Assembly: GCA_016699165.1 (NCBI GenBank)
Contig: CP064963.1
Coordinates: forward strand, 4,278,001 to 4,342,000
Length of the DNA stretch: 64,000 nucleotides
Reading direction: 5' to 3'
From: Candidatus Melainabacteria bacterium
GTDB lineage: Bacteria; Cyanobacteriota; Vampirovibrionia; Obscuribacterales; Obscuribacteraceae
Each line of letters opens with the position of its first letter. Position 1 is the first letter of the stretch. Of the stretch, positions 52,532 to 61,827 are shown one piece after another. The position numbers and the translations under genes were made by a program. The notes beneath the pieces are model-generated. The model made no database searches and was not told the origin of the DNA. It was given only the letters and a program-made list of their open reading frames with translations.

Positions 52532-52549
52532 TGCAAGGAGGGTGACTCG

Positions 52550-53296
52550 ATGCTAGGCGGTGCTCTATCTGGAATTGCTACTGGCACTCTGCTTGGACTT
52601 CTTGGGGGCGGCGGAAGTATCATCGCTGTTCCGATAATGATTTATATGCTTGGGATGCAACCGAAAGCGGCTATAGGCACAAGTCTTGTTATCGTGGGTC
52701 TTGCAAGCCTGCTTGCGGCATCGAGCCATTTTCGCAATCATTCAGTTCTTATTTCAACAGCACTGATATTCGCAGTCTCTGGAGCTTTAGGCAGTTTTGC
52801 CGGTGCCCGCCTTGCTCAGTATATTTCAGACGTGGTACAGCTGACTTTGTTTGCAGTCGCGATGGCTCTTGTGGCGCTACTTATGTTGAGAAAACGGCAA
52901 CCTCAAAGCGAGACTGTTGACGACGTAAAATCTAATTCGCTGCCGATAATGCTTTCGGCTGGTCTTGGTGCTGGACTGTTGACTGGTCTGCTCGGCGTCG
53001 GTGGTGGATTCATAATTGTGCCTGCACTAACAATGGTGTTGAGCGTTCCTATAAAGAAGGCAATTGGCACCTCGCTTTTGGTAGTAGGCACTAACAGCAT
53101 GGTCGGGGCGATTTCATACGGATCGAGCTTGAATCTGACTTGGGCAATTTTGCCGTTCGCCTTGGGCACACTGGTCGCTGCTCCGATTGCTGGAGGGGTG
53201 GCGCATTACATTCCACAGGAAAAGCTAAAAGTTAGCTTTGCGATTACTCTCCTCGGTTTGTCTGCCTGGATGTTATCAAATCAGTTTTTCAAATAA
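52550..53296 (+). CDS. Sulfite/sulfur-compound exporter, TauE/SafE family
   Basis: 248 residues, about eight spans in two homologous halves, each opened by the family motif (GLLGGGGSIIAVPIMIYMLG and GLLGVGGGFIIVPALTMVLS, followed by PKAAIGTSL and KKAIGTSLL). TauE/SafE proteins move sulfite, sulfoacetate or other sulfur-containing anions. GGAGGGTG precedes the ATG. The gap to the rhodanese is 18 bases. In this cassette it probably removes sulfite or thiosulfate formed from persulfide oxidation. Confidence 0.9.
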   Translation: MLGGALSGIATGTLLGLLGGGGSIIAVPIMIYMLGMQPKAAIGTSLVIVGLASLLAASSHFRNHSVLISTALIFAVSGALGSFAGARLAQYISDVVQLTLFAVAMALVALLMLRKRQPQSETVDDVKSNSLPIMLSAGLGAGLLTGLLGVGGGFIIVPALTMVLSVPIKKAIGTSLLVVGTNSMVGAISYGSSLNLTWAILPFALGTLVAAPIAGGVAHYIPQEKLKVSFAITLLGLSAWMLSNQFFK

Positions 53297-53320
53297 CCAC
53301 TTGATGGTTGGAGGTTACTT

Positions 53321-54736
53321 ATGTTTTTCAAACAGTTTTATCTCGGATGCCTGGCTCATGGCTCCTACTTGCTTGGCTCTGAAGGCGAAGCTGTGGTTAT
53401 AGACCCACAGCGAGACGTGGACCAGTATATTGAAGAAGCCAAAGCGCAGAATCTCACAATCAAATACGTCATAGAAACACACCTTCATGCAGATTTTGTC
53501 AGCGGACATAGAGAACTTGCCGAAAGAACCGGTGCGCAGATAGTCTTCGGCTCAAAGGCAGGCGCGACATTCCCGCACATTGCCACCAAAGACGGTGACG
53601 TCATAAAAGTCGGAAAGCTTGAGCTTGAAATTTACGAAACACCTGGACACACACCCGAAAGCATTTGTATTCTAGCTAGAGATACCGATGATTCGAGCAC
53701 TCCGGAAAGACTCTTTACCGGCGACACGCTTTTCATTGGAGACGTCGGGCGACCTGATCTCGTGTCTGAAAAAATCTACTCGGCACAAGACATGGCAGGA
53801 TTTATGTACGAGAGTCTACACAAGCTTATCGAACTCAATGACGCAGTGGAAGTCTATCCAGCGCACGGAGCCGGATCGCTTTGCGGAAAACATCTCTCGG
53901 ATGAAAAATCATCGACTATTGGAAACGAGAAGAAATTCAATTATGCGCTAAAGCCTATGTCTAAAGAAGCTTTTGTAGAAATGATGACGACGGACCTGCC
54001 GGAGGTGCCCGCCTATTTCCCGAAAGACGCGGAAATTAATCGCCAGGGCGCTGCGCCTTTGAGCAGCATTGAGCGACCTGATGCACTAAGCGCAGCAGCA
54101 GTGGCAAAAGAAATGCAGCGCGGTGCGCTTGTTCTAGATGTTCGCTCGGCGGTGGAGTTTGCCGCCGGACACATCAAAGATTCGCTAAACATCGGACTTG
54201 GCGGACAGTTCGCCTCATGGGCAGGTACAGTCATAAAGATGGGCACCCCGATCATCATTCAGGCAGGTAATCTCGCGACTGTAGATGAAGCTGTTATGAG
54301 GCTTGCTCGCGTCGGTTTCGAAACAGTTATCGGTTATGTGGAAAACGGACTCCTTGGTTGGAGCGATGGTGGATTCGAGGTGGTTCAGTCGTTAGTGCTG
54401 ACTGTCGATGAGCTAAAGCGTATGCTCGATGAAGGTGAGGAGATTGTCGTTGTCGATGTTCGCAGACCAAGCGAATTCGAGAATGGACATGTGCCAAAAG
54501 CAATAAATATTGCTCTGGCTAATCTGTCTGAGCGTATAGCTGATTTACCTGCAGGACGGCCGTTAGCTCTAATCTGTGCCAGCGGTTATCGCTCGACAAT
54601 TGCGATGGGAATCGTTGATAGAAGCGGATTGATGCCTTCTATAAATATAGTTGGTGGGACCGCCGCATGGAGAGGTCAGGGCTACGAAGTTGTGACCGAA
54701 CAAAAAGCAGTCAGTGAGCAAGCAACAATCGCATAA
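53321..54736 (+). CDS. Metallo-beta-lactamase/rhodanese fusion (persulfide dioxygenase-like, CstB/BlhA type)
   Basis: 471 residues. The MBL part has THLHADFVSGH (about 52-62), TPGHTPES and GDTLFIGDVGRPDL, the iron site of ETHE1-type persulfide dioxygenases. Two rhodanese domains follow. The first (LVLDVRSAVEFAAGHIKDSL) has Ala315 where the catalytic Cys should be (IIIQAGNLA). The second (VVVDVRRPSEFENGHV) has Cys419 (LICASGYRS). This matches CstB-like enzymes, which oxidise persulfide to sulfite and combine it to thiosulfate. It is in the same operon, with gaps of 24 and 11 bases. Confidence 0.92.
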   Translation: MFFKQFYLGCLAHGSYLLGSEGEAVVIDPQRDVDQYIEEAKAQNLTIKYVIETHLHADFVSGHRELAERTGAQIVFGSKAGATFPHIATKDGDVIKVGKLELEIYETPGHTPESICILARDTDDSSTPERLFTGDTLFIGDVGRPDLVSEKIYSAQDMAGFMYESLHKLIELNDAVEVYPAHGAGSLCGKHLSDEKSSTIGNEKKFNYALKPMSKEAFVEMMTTDLPEVPAYFPKDAEINRQGAAPLSSIERPDALSAAAVAKEMQRGALVLDVRSAVEFAAGHIKDSLNIGLGGQFASWAGTVIKMGTPIIIQAGNLATVDEAVMRLARVGFETVIGYVENGLLGWSDGGFEVVQSLVLTVDELKRMLDEGEEIVVVDVRRPSEFENGHVPKAINIALANLSERIADLPAGRPLALICASGYRSTIAMGIVDRSGLMPSINIVGGTAAWRGQGYEVVTEQKAVSEQATIA

Positions 54737-54747
54737 GGAAATTCATC

Positions 54748-56511
54748 ATGAGTGTTATTGGTTCTAAATTTGAAGCAAGAAAAATTGTGATCGTCGGTGG
54801 TGTCGCAGGTGGTATGAGTGCTGCTGCCAGAGCGAGACGTCTTTCTGAAAAATCAGAAATAATTGTCCTTGAACGAAGCGGCTATGTCTCCTATGCCAAC
54901 TGCGGATTGCCATATTTTCTAGGCGGAGAGATTCAATCTCAAGACCAATTGATTGTAGTTACTCCAGATGCCTTGAAGAACAAATTGAATCTTGATATTC
55001 GCGTTCATAATGAAGTGATCGAAATTGATACTGAGGCTAAGGTCATATCTATTAAAGATACGACCACTCAAAAAATCTACCAGGAAAATTTTGACGACCT
55101 GATTCTTTCTGTAGGTGCCGCTCCAATCAGGCCAAATGTACCAGGTATCGATTTGCCAGGGTTGTTCACTTTGCGCAGTATTGAAGACATCGAGACTATT
55201 CAATCCTGGTTTGAAATTCAAAAGCCGCGCACAGCTGTAGTTGCTGGTGGTGGCTTTATAGGACTCGAGATGGCTGAGCAATTAGTTCGCCGGGGCCTTG
55301 AAGTTACACTAATAGACAGCAAAGAGCACGTACTGGCACCGCTTGATATTGAAATGGCAGAAATTGTACACAATGAGTTGCGTAAACATGGAGTTAAGAT
55401 CGTACTCAGCAAGCCGATTAAAGGTTTTAGCGCACCAGGTGAAGTGACTACAAACCGAGAAAATATTCCCAAATCCTGTTTTGTTTTAGCAGGTGATCAT
55501 GAGCCTATTGCGGCAGATCTTGTGATCTTAGGACTGGGAATCAGACCGGAAATTACTTTGGCGAGCAAAGCTGGACTAACCATAGGAGAGCGTGGTGGCA
55601 TTCGGGTAAACGAACATCTACAATCCAGCAAACAAAATATTTGGGCGGTTGGAGATGCAATTGAAGTGCGCAATCCAATAAACGATTCATGGACTCTCAT
55701 TGCTCTTGGGGGACCTGCTAACCGTCAAGGACGAATGGTGGCAGACAACATTTTTGGTGCGAAAGAAATTTACAGTGGCACCATTGGTACTGCCATACTT
55801 AGAGTGTTTGATTTGGCCGTTGCATCGGTTGGACTAAATGAAGAGCAATTGAAATTAAGCAATATTCCTTATGAAGCAATAAATCTGCATCCAAGCCATC
55901 ATGCTAGTTATTATCCAGGGGCGCAGAGACTTGACATGAAAGTGCTTTTCCGTAAAGAAACCGGCGTGTTACTGGGCGCACAGGTAATCGGAAAAGAAGG
56001 CGTAGATAAGCGCATAGATGTTCTTGCTACTGCTATTAAAGCAGGTATGACCATACGAGATCTTGCTGAATTGGAACTTGCCTATGCACCACCTTTTGGT
56101 TCTGCAAAGGATCCAATCAATTTAGCTGGTATGGCGGGCTCAAATGTCCTTGATAGCTTGACAGAGCAAGTACAATGGCATCAAGTGGACGCCTTGAGTG
56201 CAGGCGGTGCTTTAATAGTTGATGTCCGAACACAAAAGGAGCGTAATCGCGGTTTCATTGAGGGCAGTCTTCACATTCCGCTTCCGGAGCTAAGAAAGCG
56301 CGTTTCTGAGATTCCAGCGGGAAAAGAAATAGTCACCTATTGTCAAAGTGGTCAGCGCTCCTACAATGCATTTCGTTTTCTGGCACAAAATGGATTCAGC
56401 GTTAGAAACTTATCTGGTGGTTATCTTACATGGAGTTCTAAGCAATCTATGAATGAGAATCAAGAAGCGCTTCATCAGAGTAAATCGAAGGTATCAGGTG
56501 TTTGCAAATGA
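54748..56511 (+). CDS. CoA-disulfide reductase/rhodanese fusion (CoADR-RHD, polysulfide/persulfide reductase)
   Basis: 587 residues. FAD site IVGGVAGGMSAAARARRL, active Cys52 (YANCGLPYF), NAD site VVAGGGFIGLEMAE, AVGDAIEV, and the dimerisation domain ending ELAYAPPFGSAKDPINLAGM. A C-terminal rhodanese has Cys532 (YCQSGQRSY). CoADR-RHD enzymes reduce CoA-persulfide or polysulfide with NAD(P)H. The gene overlaps the small selenoprotein candidate's longer start (ATGA at 56508), and an AAAGGAGGG ribosome site for it lies just after. With the upstream enzymes it completes a sulfide/persulfide module. Confidence 0.93.
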   Translation: MSVIGSKFEARKIVIVGGVAGGMSAAARARRLSEKSEIIVLERSGYVSYANCGLPYFLGGEIQSQDQLIVVTPDALKNKLNLDIRVHNEVIEIDTEAKVISIKDTTTQKIYQENFDDLILSVGAAPIRPNVPGIDLPGLFTLRSIEDIETIQSWFEIQKPRTAVVAGGGFIGLEMAEQLVRRGLEVTLIDSKEHVLAPLDIEMAEIVHNELRKHGVKIVLSKPIKGFSAPGEVTTNRENIPKSCFVLAGDHEPIAADLVILGLGIRPEITLASKAGLTIGERGGIRVNEHLQSSKQNIWAVGDAIEVRNPINDSWTLIALGGPANRQGRMVADNIFGAKEIYSGTIGTAILRVFDLAVASVGLNEEQLKLSNIPYEAINLHPSHHASYYPGAQRLDMKVLFRKETGVLLGAQVIGKEGVDKRIDVLATAIKAGMTIRDLAELELAYAPPFGSAKDPINLAGMAGSNVLDSLTEQVQWHQVDALSAGGALIVDVRTQKERNRGFIEGSLHIPLPELRKRVSEIPAGKEIVTYCQSGQRSYNAFRFLAQNGFSVRNLSGGYLTWSSKQSMNENQEALHQSKSKVSGVCK

Positions 56512-56555
56512 GTGATTCAAATCAAAATTTAGAAAGAAAAGGAGGGCAAAGCTCA

Positions 56556-56744
56556 ATGGAGACTATTATCTGGTTTTTCGGGTTCATTATACTTTACTTT
56601 GCACTACAACTTTGGATACTGCCAAAGCTAGGCATACCTACTTGAATGTCTCGAAGCTGCTCGGTCGAGCAGAAAAAAATTACTCCAGCTCAAGAAGTGA
56701 AACAAAAATCTGTTAAAGATGGCGATAAAAACAAAATCGACTAA
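56556..56744 (+). CDS. Candidate selenoprotein: small membrane protein with in-frame TGA (Sec30)
   Basis: From the ATG at 56556 (AAAGGAGGG upstream) the frame encodes one span and a stereotyped end, ETIIWFFGFIILYFALQLWI then LPKLGIPT, followed by TGA (56643-56645). Translation after the TGA continues MSRSCSVEQKKITPAQEVKQ and KSVKDGDKNKID to TAA (56742). A GGTC-loop hairpin lies 17 bases after the TGA. If TGA is read as selenocysteine, the protein is 62 residues with U-x3-C. If not, it is a 29-residue peptide. An alternative start at 56508 adds 16 residues. It is the last gene of the sulfur operon and overlaps the next start. No named family is recognised. Confidence 0.6.
56657..56672 (+). promoter_or_regulatory. 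SECIS-like hairpin
   Basis: CTGCTC-GGTC-GAGCAG: a six-bp perfect stem with a four-base loop beginning GG. The loop begins 17 bases after the TGA, within the spacing and with the guanine-led small loop described for bacterial SECIS elements. Confidence 0.6.
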
Positions 56745-57807
56745 AGCAATTTACTCTGTATTTTTGAGTGTTTTTTTAGCGATAGTACATTCATTTCCAA
56801 CTCTTGCCGATGAGTGTACAACAATTGGTGCTTCATCCAGCACCTCTTCGATTGGTGCGCGTTGTACAGCCGAACCCTCTTGTGTCATTGTCGGCGAAAC
56901 GCACATGCTTGAATGGAAAAGTCCAAATCCAGCTAAAATAATTGTGGTTTGCATCCACGGTTTGGGACTGTGTGCAAGAGCATACAAACCGCTGGCTCAG
57001 GAACTTTCAATTGCAGGCATCGACGGCTTCGGTGTCAATGTGCGTGGCTTTGGCCCGGACAGAGTCAAAACTGAGTACGCAAAACTAAATTGCCTGGAGA
57101 CGGTAGGCGACGTAAACAAGTTGCTTTTAAATATCCACAAAGAACATCCGGATTTTAAAGTGTATCTTATAGGGGAATCAATGGGTGGAGCACTTGCTAT
57201 AAGAATTGCCGCAGAGAATCCTACACTTGTAAATGGAGTTATCTGTTCTGCACCTGCCTGGAAATTACTAAAGATGCGAACAACTGCAGTAAAGGGTGTC
57301 TTTGAGTTGTTTTTGTTTCAAAAGCGGCCAGGTTTTGCCGCTCGTGGTGTCATTCACCAGGCAACCAAGGATAAAGAACTTTCTAAGCATTGGTTGAGCG
57401 ATCCATCACACAAATTGAAACTATCACTGGGGGAGGCAAAGGCTTTTCTTGGTTTCATTTCAAAGACAGATGAATTCGCAAAACAGCTTGAAGTGCCCAT
57501 ATTGATAGTGCAAGGTCTCAATGATCATCTCGTGTCTGCCAAAGCGGTTTCGAAATTATTCAAAGATATTCCCTCTGAAGACAAAACCTTTTTAATAGAT
57601 GGTAAAGGTGAACACCTTATTCTTGAGGAAGGAAACTTTTCACCTGCCATTCTAGAAAGGCTAATTGGCTGGATTAAAACTGACGAGTATCCGCAGTCAA
57701 AGCAAACTCGTATCGAAGTAATCAACGATCAAACGCTTACAGCAAAGGAAAAGCGAGATCTGTTCAGATTAAAAAGATTAGCGACTGGTATCGATAAGAA
57801 TCCTTAA
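56719..57807 (+). CDS. Secreted alpha/beta hydrolase (lysophospholipase/monoacylglycerol lipase-like)
   Basis: 362 residues. A signal peptide covers about 1-31 (VFLAIVHSFPTLA|D). Serine hydrolase fold: VVCIHGLGLCARAYKPLA (oxyanion loop), nucleophile elbow GESMGGALA, acid VQGLNDHLV and His GKGEHLILEE, a complete triad in the order of the monoglyceride lipase/Hydrolase_4 family. The C-terminal tail is charged. The substrate is unknown; it is likely to act on lipids or esters in the periplasm. Its start lies inside the candidate selenoprotein's 3' end in another frame. Confidence 0.82.
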   Translation: MAIKTKSTKAIYSVFLSVFLAIVHSFPTLADECTTIGASSSTSSIGARCTAEPSCVIVGETHMLEWKSPNPAKIIVVCIHGLGLCARAYKPLAQELSIAGIDGFGVNVRGFGPDRVKTEYAKLNCLETVGDVNKLLLNIHKEHPDFKVYLIGESMGGALAIRIAAENPTLVNGVICSAPAWKLLKMRTTAVKGVFELFLFQKRPGFAARGVIHQATKDKELSKHWLSDPSHKLKLSLGEAKAFLGFISKTDEFAKQLEVPILIVQGLNDHLVSAKAVSKLFKDIPSEDKTFLIDGKGEHLILEEGNFSPAILERLIGWIKTDEYPQSKQTRIEVINDQTLTAKEKRDLFRLKRLATGIDKNP

Positions 57808-57816
57808 ATTCATGAC

Positions 57817-59190
57817 CTACAAGCCCTTAATTTGTTTTTCGACTTGATCAAGGTGCGAAAGACGCTCTTCGATAATTTGTCTTGGTAATAGATTTTTCTT
57901 GGATAATTTTCGAGAGTATAACAAATCAGCAACTAATCCAACTGCGTTTAGACCCACTGCCATCCCTGTTCCGACACAACCCGACACCGCGCCCTTGTAT
58001 GTGAGATCTAGTTCTTTGAGAGACGGATGATATTTGTAGTATCCAACTGTCCCGGCAATTCCTTGTCCTAAAAGTGTGCCACCAATGACGGGACCAAACA
58101 AAGAATTCTCCACTGCTACTTTGTTTAAGTAACGCATCACTTTTGTTTCGCTTTCCATCAGTCGATGTGAGGCTTCTGTGCTTTGCGTATATTCACCGGC
58201 ACGATAAACGGCTCTTGTTACTTCTTTTTCGTCCATGTCTTTTAAAGAATTGGCAAATTCTGCTTGTGCTGCTTTTAATTCGTCATAGTCAAATTCTTTT
58301 TTTACGCCAAAAATCTTTTTCAATTTTCTATTTGCAGCCTTTTCCACCACCACGCCAGTGGCATTACTTATCAGTGGTGATGCCATTGTAAAGGCTCCGG
58401 CAATAGAGAAAAGTATATTTGCCGGTCCATTTTTGTCAGGATTTTTTAAACCCAAAATACCGTGCTGAATGGACACTGCAGTTAAGGTGTTGGTGGCAAT
58501 ATTCAGTGCGTAAAACATATTTTCTCTGGCGCGATATTTGCGAATGTCCTTGTGAAACTGACTGTATTCAAAAATAACGGCATCGCGCATCAAGCGCAGA
58601 ATTTTGCCTTCTTGTGTTGCAAGTCTAAAATGGGGATGGCTGGCGTATTGTGATAAAAAAGATTCACGCTCTACTATAAGCGCGTCTATTTGTTTGATGT
58701 GGGAGGACATATAGTTGTTTGCGCTTTGCGAGTCAATTTTATCTTTGTGACTTTTTAGTGCGTGTAGTGAGTTAGACGCCAGTTCAAGACCAGAGCCTGC
58801 ACCTGCGATAATAGAGCCTATCATCACTGTTTTTAAGCCGCCGTCTAAAGCATTTTTATTTATTGTAAGGGGACGTCGTCGCCCTATTTGTAATTGATCG
58901 ATAATTACACATTCGTATGCAAGTCCAGTCGCGGCGCCTGTTTCTTGCGCCAGGAAATAGCGAAGCCGCTTGCCTTTGGGTTCTTTTGCACTGTCGCGTC
59001 GATAGCGCAAATTAAAGCGTTCAACATCTATTAACGCTAATAATATTCGTCTGGTAAGCTCTCGATACTCACTGATAATGGACGCGGGAATTTCCAGCTC
59101 ATCGAAGTCTTTAGCCCTCGCAGTTTGTTGAAATGGAATGAACAACAAAAGCGAAGTTAGAATGGCGCATGACAATCGATTCATATTCAT
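57817..59190 (-). CDS. Exported helical protein of unknown function
   Basis: 457 residues. The signal peptide is residues 1-26 (LTSLLLFIPFQQTARA|K). The body is helix-rich with several hydrophobic, Gly-rich stretches (MIGSIIAGAGSGLELASNSL, ILFSIAGAFTMASPLISNAT, GPVIGGTLLGQGIAGTVGYY, GCVGTGMAVGLNAVGLVADL) that could be membrane-inserting or helical-hairpin regions. Charged coiled-coil-like segments separate them (KAAQAEFANSLKDMDEKE). No family is recognised. It converges on the hydrolase with a 9-base gap, and upstream it is divergent from the sulfatase. Confidence 0.65.
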   Translation of the reverse strand: MNMNRLSCAILTSLLLFIPFQQTARAKDFDELEIPASIISEYRELTRRILLALIDVERFNLRYRRDSAKEPKGKRLRYFLAQETGAATGLAYECVIIDQLQIGRRRPLTINKNALDGGLKTVMIGSIIAGAGSGLELASNSLHALKSHKDKIDSQSANNYMSSHIKQIDALIVERESFLSQYASHPHFRLATQEGKILRLMRDAVIFEYSQFHKDIRKYRARENMFYALNIATNTLTAVSIQHGILGLKNPDKNGPANILFSIAGAFTMASPLISNATGVVVEKAANRKLKKIFGVKKEFDYDELKAAQAEFANSLKDMDEKEVTRAVYRAGEYTQSTEASHRLMESETKVMRYLNKVAVENSLFGPVIGGTLLGQGIAGTVGYYKYHPSLKELDLTYKGAVSGCVGTGMAVGLNAVGLVADLLYSRKLSKKNLLPRQIIEERLSHLDQVEKQIKGL

Positions 59191-59305
59191 ATGACCAATA
59201 GTGTATCAATATTTCTTGAGTCACTGGAGACAAAAGACAATATAATGTTCGTTTGCATTGAAGCCAATTTTGATAGGAAGTCGAAGCGACTTAAAGAGGA
59301 AATAA

Positions 59306-61762
59306 GTGAAGTCAATACTGAAGAAAAATATTTGCATTCGAGCATGGTCAGTAGCTCTAGCGCTTGTAACTTCTGGAGTTTCTTTGTGCCATCCGGTCTT
59401 TGCCGACCAGAATCAATGTGGCTCATTGGACCGGAGCACATTGCCTATTCCTGAGCCGAATTATCCTCACTCCAAGGTGTTGGATGCAAGAAACGCCACT
59501 CCGCCACCAGCTTTTCAAGTGAAAGCTCCAGCTAATGCGCCGAATATTTTAATTGTGCTTATAGACGATATGGGTTTTGGACAGTCTAGCGCTTTTGGTG
59601 GACCTATTCATATGCCGACATTAGAAAAGTTGGCTAATAATGGTCTTCGCTACAACGACTTCCATACCACGGCTCTATGCTCACCCACGCGTGCGGCTTT
59701 GCTTACCGGACGCAACCATCATACTTGTAACATGGGATCGATAACGGAGACTGCAACTGCGTTTCCCGGGCAGACTGGTAAACGACCAAACAGTGTTGCA
59801 CCACTGGCGGAGATGCTTCGATTAAACGGTTATGCCACCGGTGCGTTTGGAAAATCTCACGAGACAGCAGCCTGGGAAGTGAGTCCCTCCGGACCGACAG
59901 ATCGCTGGCCGACACGCTCTGGATTCGACAAGTTTTATGGTTTTATAGGTGGCGAGGCTAATCAGTGGGCACCAACTCTTTATGAGGGAATGACACAAAT
60001 TGAGCCACCAAAAGATCCCAATTATCATTTGATTCCCGACATGACGAATCAAGCAATTAATTGGATGGGCAGTGTTAAATCACTGACACCAGACAAACCG
60101 TTTTTTATGTATTTTGCACCAGGTGGAACACATGCACCGCATCAAGTACCATCTGATTGGATTGCTAAATACAAAGGTAAGTTTAACCAGGGTTGGGACA
60201 AGCTGCGCGAAGAGACGTTAGCACGCCAGAAAAAATTAGGTATAGTCCCTCAAGATGCGACTCTTGCACCTAAGCCAGAGGCTATTAAAGATTGGGATAC
60301 ATTAACGCCAGACGAGAAAAAACTATTTGCTCGTCAAATGGAAGTGTTTGCAGCCTATGGCGAGTTTACTGATCACGCCGTAGGTAATTTAGTAAATGCG
60401 ATTGAAAAAGAGGGACAGCTCGATAATACTTTGATTTTTTATATCGTTGGAGATAACGGTGCAAGCGCCGAAGGCGGCTTCAATGGTCTCTACAATGAGA
60501 TGAGCTATTTTAACGCTGTGCCTGAGACTGTCGTGGATATTTTAAAACATTACGAAGATCTTGGTGGTCCTAATTCTTATGGGCACTATGCCGCCGGCTG
60601 GGCTGTCGCTGGTGATACGCCTTATACCTGGACAAAGCAAGTTGCCTCTGACTATGGTGGCACCAAAAATGGTATAGCAGTTCATTGGCCAAAAGGAATT
60701 AATTCAAAAGGTGAGCTGCGTTCGCAGTTTCATCATGTGATTGATATAGCACCAACCGTTTTAGAAGCGGCTGGACTACCAGAACCTAAAGTTGTGAATA
60801 GCACTGTCCAAACTCCTATTGAGGGGACAAGCATGCTTTATACATTCAATGATGCAAAAGCAAAAAGCCATCACACTACCCAGTACTTTGAAATTTTTGC
60901 CAATAGGTCAATTTATCATGATGGCTGGTTAGCCGGAACTGTTCACCGAGAACCTTGGAATATGAAACCGCGAACATCTCTTGCTAACGATAAGTGGGCT
61001 CTTTTTGATACCACAACTGATTTTAGTCTCAAGAACGACTTGTCTTCTAAGATGCCAGACAAACTTAAAGAGATGCAGGCGCTGTTTATGTCGGAAGCAG
61101 TTAAATACACTGTTTTGCCGCTCGACGATCGCTCCATTGAGCGTGTAAATGCTGCGCTTGTAGGACGCCCAGATTTAATGGCTGGACGAACTTCACTGAC
61201 ATTGCATGAAGGAATGATTGGGATGTCAGAGAATGTTTTTATCAATGTAAAAAATCGCTCCTTTTCAATTACGGCCCATACCCAAATCCCTAATGGTGGC
61301 GCTGATGGTGCCTTAATTGCTCAAGCAGGGCAGTTTGGTGGATGGAGCTTTTATTTAAAGGATGGCAAACCCAGTTATACTTATAATTGGCTTGGGCAAA
61401 AGCGCTACACGATTTCTGCTACAGAACCAGTGTCTGCTGGAGAGTCAGTAATCCGGTTTGATTTTGCGTATGATGGTGGTGGTGCTGGAAAAGGTGGTAC
61501 CGGAACAATTGCTGTTAATGGCAAGCAAGTCGCTCAGGGCAGAATCGATCAGACCCAAGGTTTTTTCTTTTCGGCTGATGAAGGTACCGATGTTGGTTGT
61601 GACCTGGGTACAGCAGTTTCTGATCTATATAAAGTTCCATTCAAATTTACTGGCAAAATAGAGAAAGTAATAGTCGATTTAAAGCCGACAAATGCTACGG
61701 ATAAGGCAGAAAGTGACAAAATTCATCGCGAAGGTACATTGAAAAAAGCGATATCAGATTAA
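59306..61762 (+). CDS. Exported arylsulfatase
   Basis: 818 residues from a GTG with GAGGAAATAA upstream. A signal peptide (LVTSGVSLCHPVFA|D) is present. Sulfatase core: LIVLIDDMGFG (metal Asp pair), ALCSPTRAALLTGR with Cys125 expected to become formylglycine, GKSHETA, FFMYFAPGGTHAPH and IVGDNGASAEGGFNG. The C-terminal beta-rich domain (about 650-790) resembles a carbohydrate-binding or sandwich extension. It is the long arylsulfatase type that hydrolyses sulfate esters. The substrate is unknown. A formylglycine-generating enzyme is needed but is not in the window. Confidence 0.9.
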   Translation: MKSILKKNICIRAWSVALALVTSGVSLCHPVFADQNQCGSLDRSTLPIPEPNYPHSKVLDARNATPPPAFQVKAPANAPNILIVLIDDMGFGQSSAFGGPIHMPTLEKLANNGLRYNDFHTTALCSPTRAALLTGRNHHTCNMGSITETATAFPGQTGKRPNSVAPLAEMLRLNGYATGAFGKSHETAAWEVSPSGPTDRWPTRSGFDKFYGFIGGEANQWAPTLYEGMTQIEPPKDPNYHLIPDMTNQAINWMGSVKSLTPDKPFFMYFAPGGTHAPHQVPSDWIAKYKGKFNQGWDKLREETLARQKKLGIVPQDATLAPKPEAIKDWDTLTPDEKKLFARQMEVFAAYGEFTDHAVGNLVNAIEKEGQLDNTLIFYIVGDNGASAEGGFNGLYNEMSYFNAVPETVVDILKHYEDLGGPNSYGHYAAGWAVAGDTPYTWTKQVASDYGGTKNGIAVHWPKGINSKGELRSQFHHVIDIAPTVLEAAGLPEPKVVNSTVQTPIEGTSMLYTFNDAKAKSHHTTQYFEIFANRSIYHDGWLAGTVHREPWNMKPRTSLANDKWALFDTTTDFSLKNDLSSKMPDKLKEMQALFMSEAVKYTVLPLDDRSIERVNAALVGRPDLMAGRTSLTLHEGMIGMSENVFINVKNRSFSITAHTQIPNGGADGALIAQAGQFGGWSFYLKDGKPSYTYNWLGQKRYTISATEPVSAGESVIRFDFAYDGGGAGKGGTGTIAVNGKQVAQGRIDQTQGFFFSADEGTDVGCDLGTAVSDLYKVPFKFTGKIEKVIVDLKPTNATDKAESDKIHREGTLKKAISD

Positions 61763-61827
61763 GTAAAGCGATATACTAACCTGCCACTGCGTTTGAATTT
61801 TATATAGTACCTAGGAAGCCATTATTA

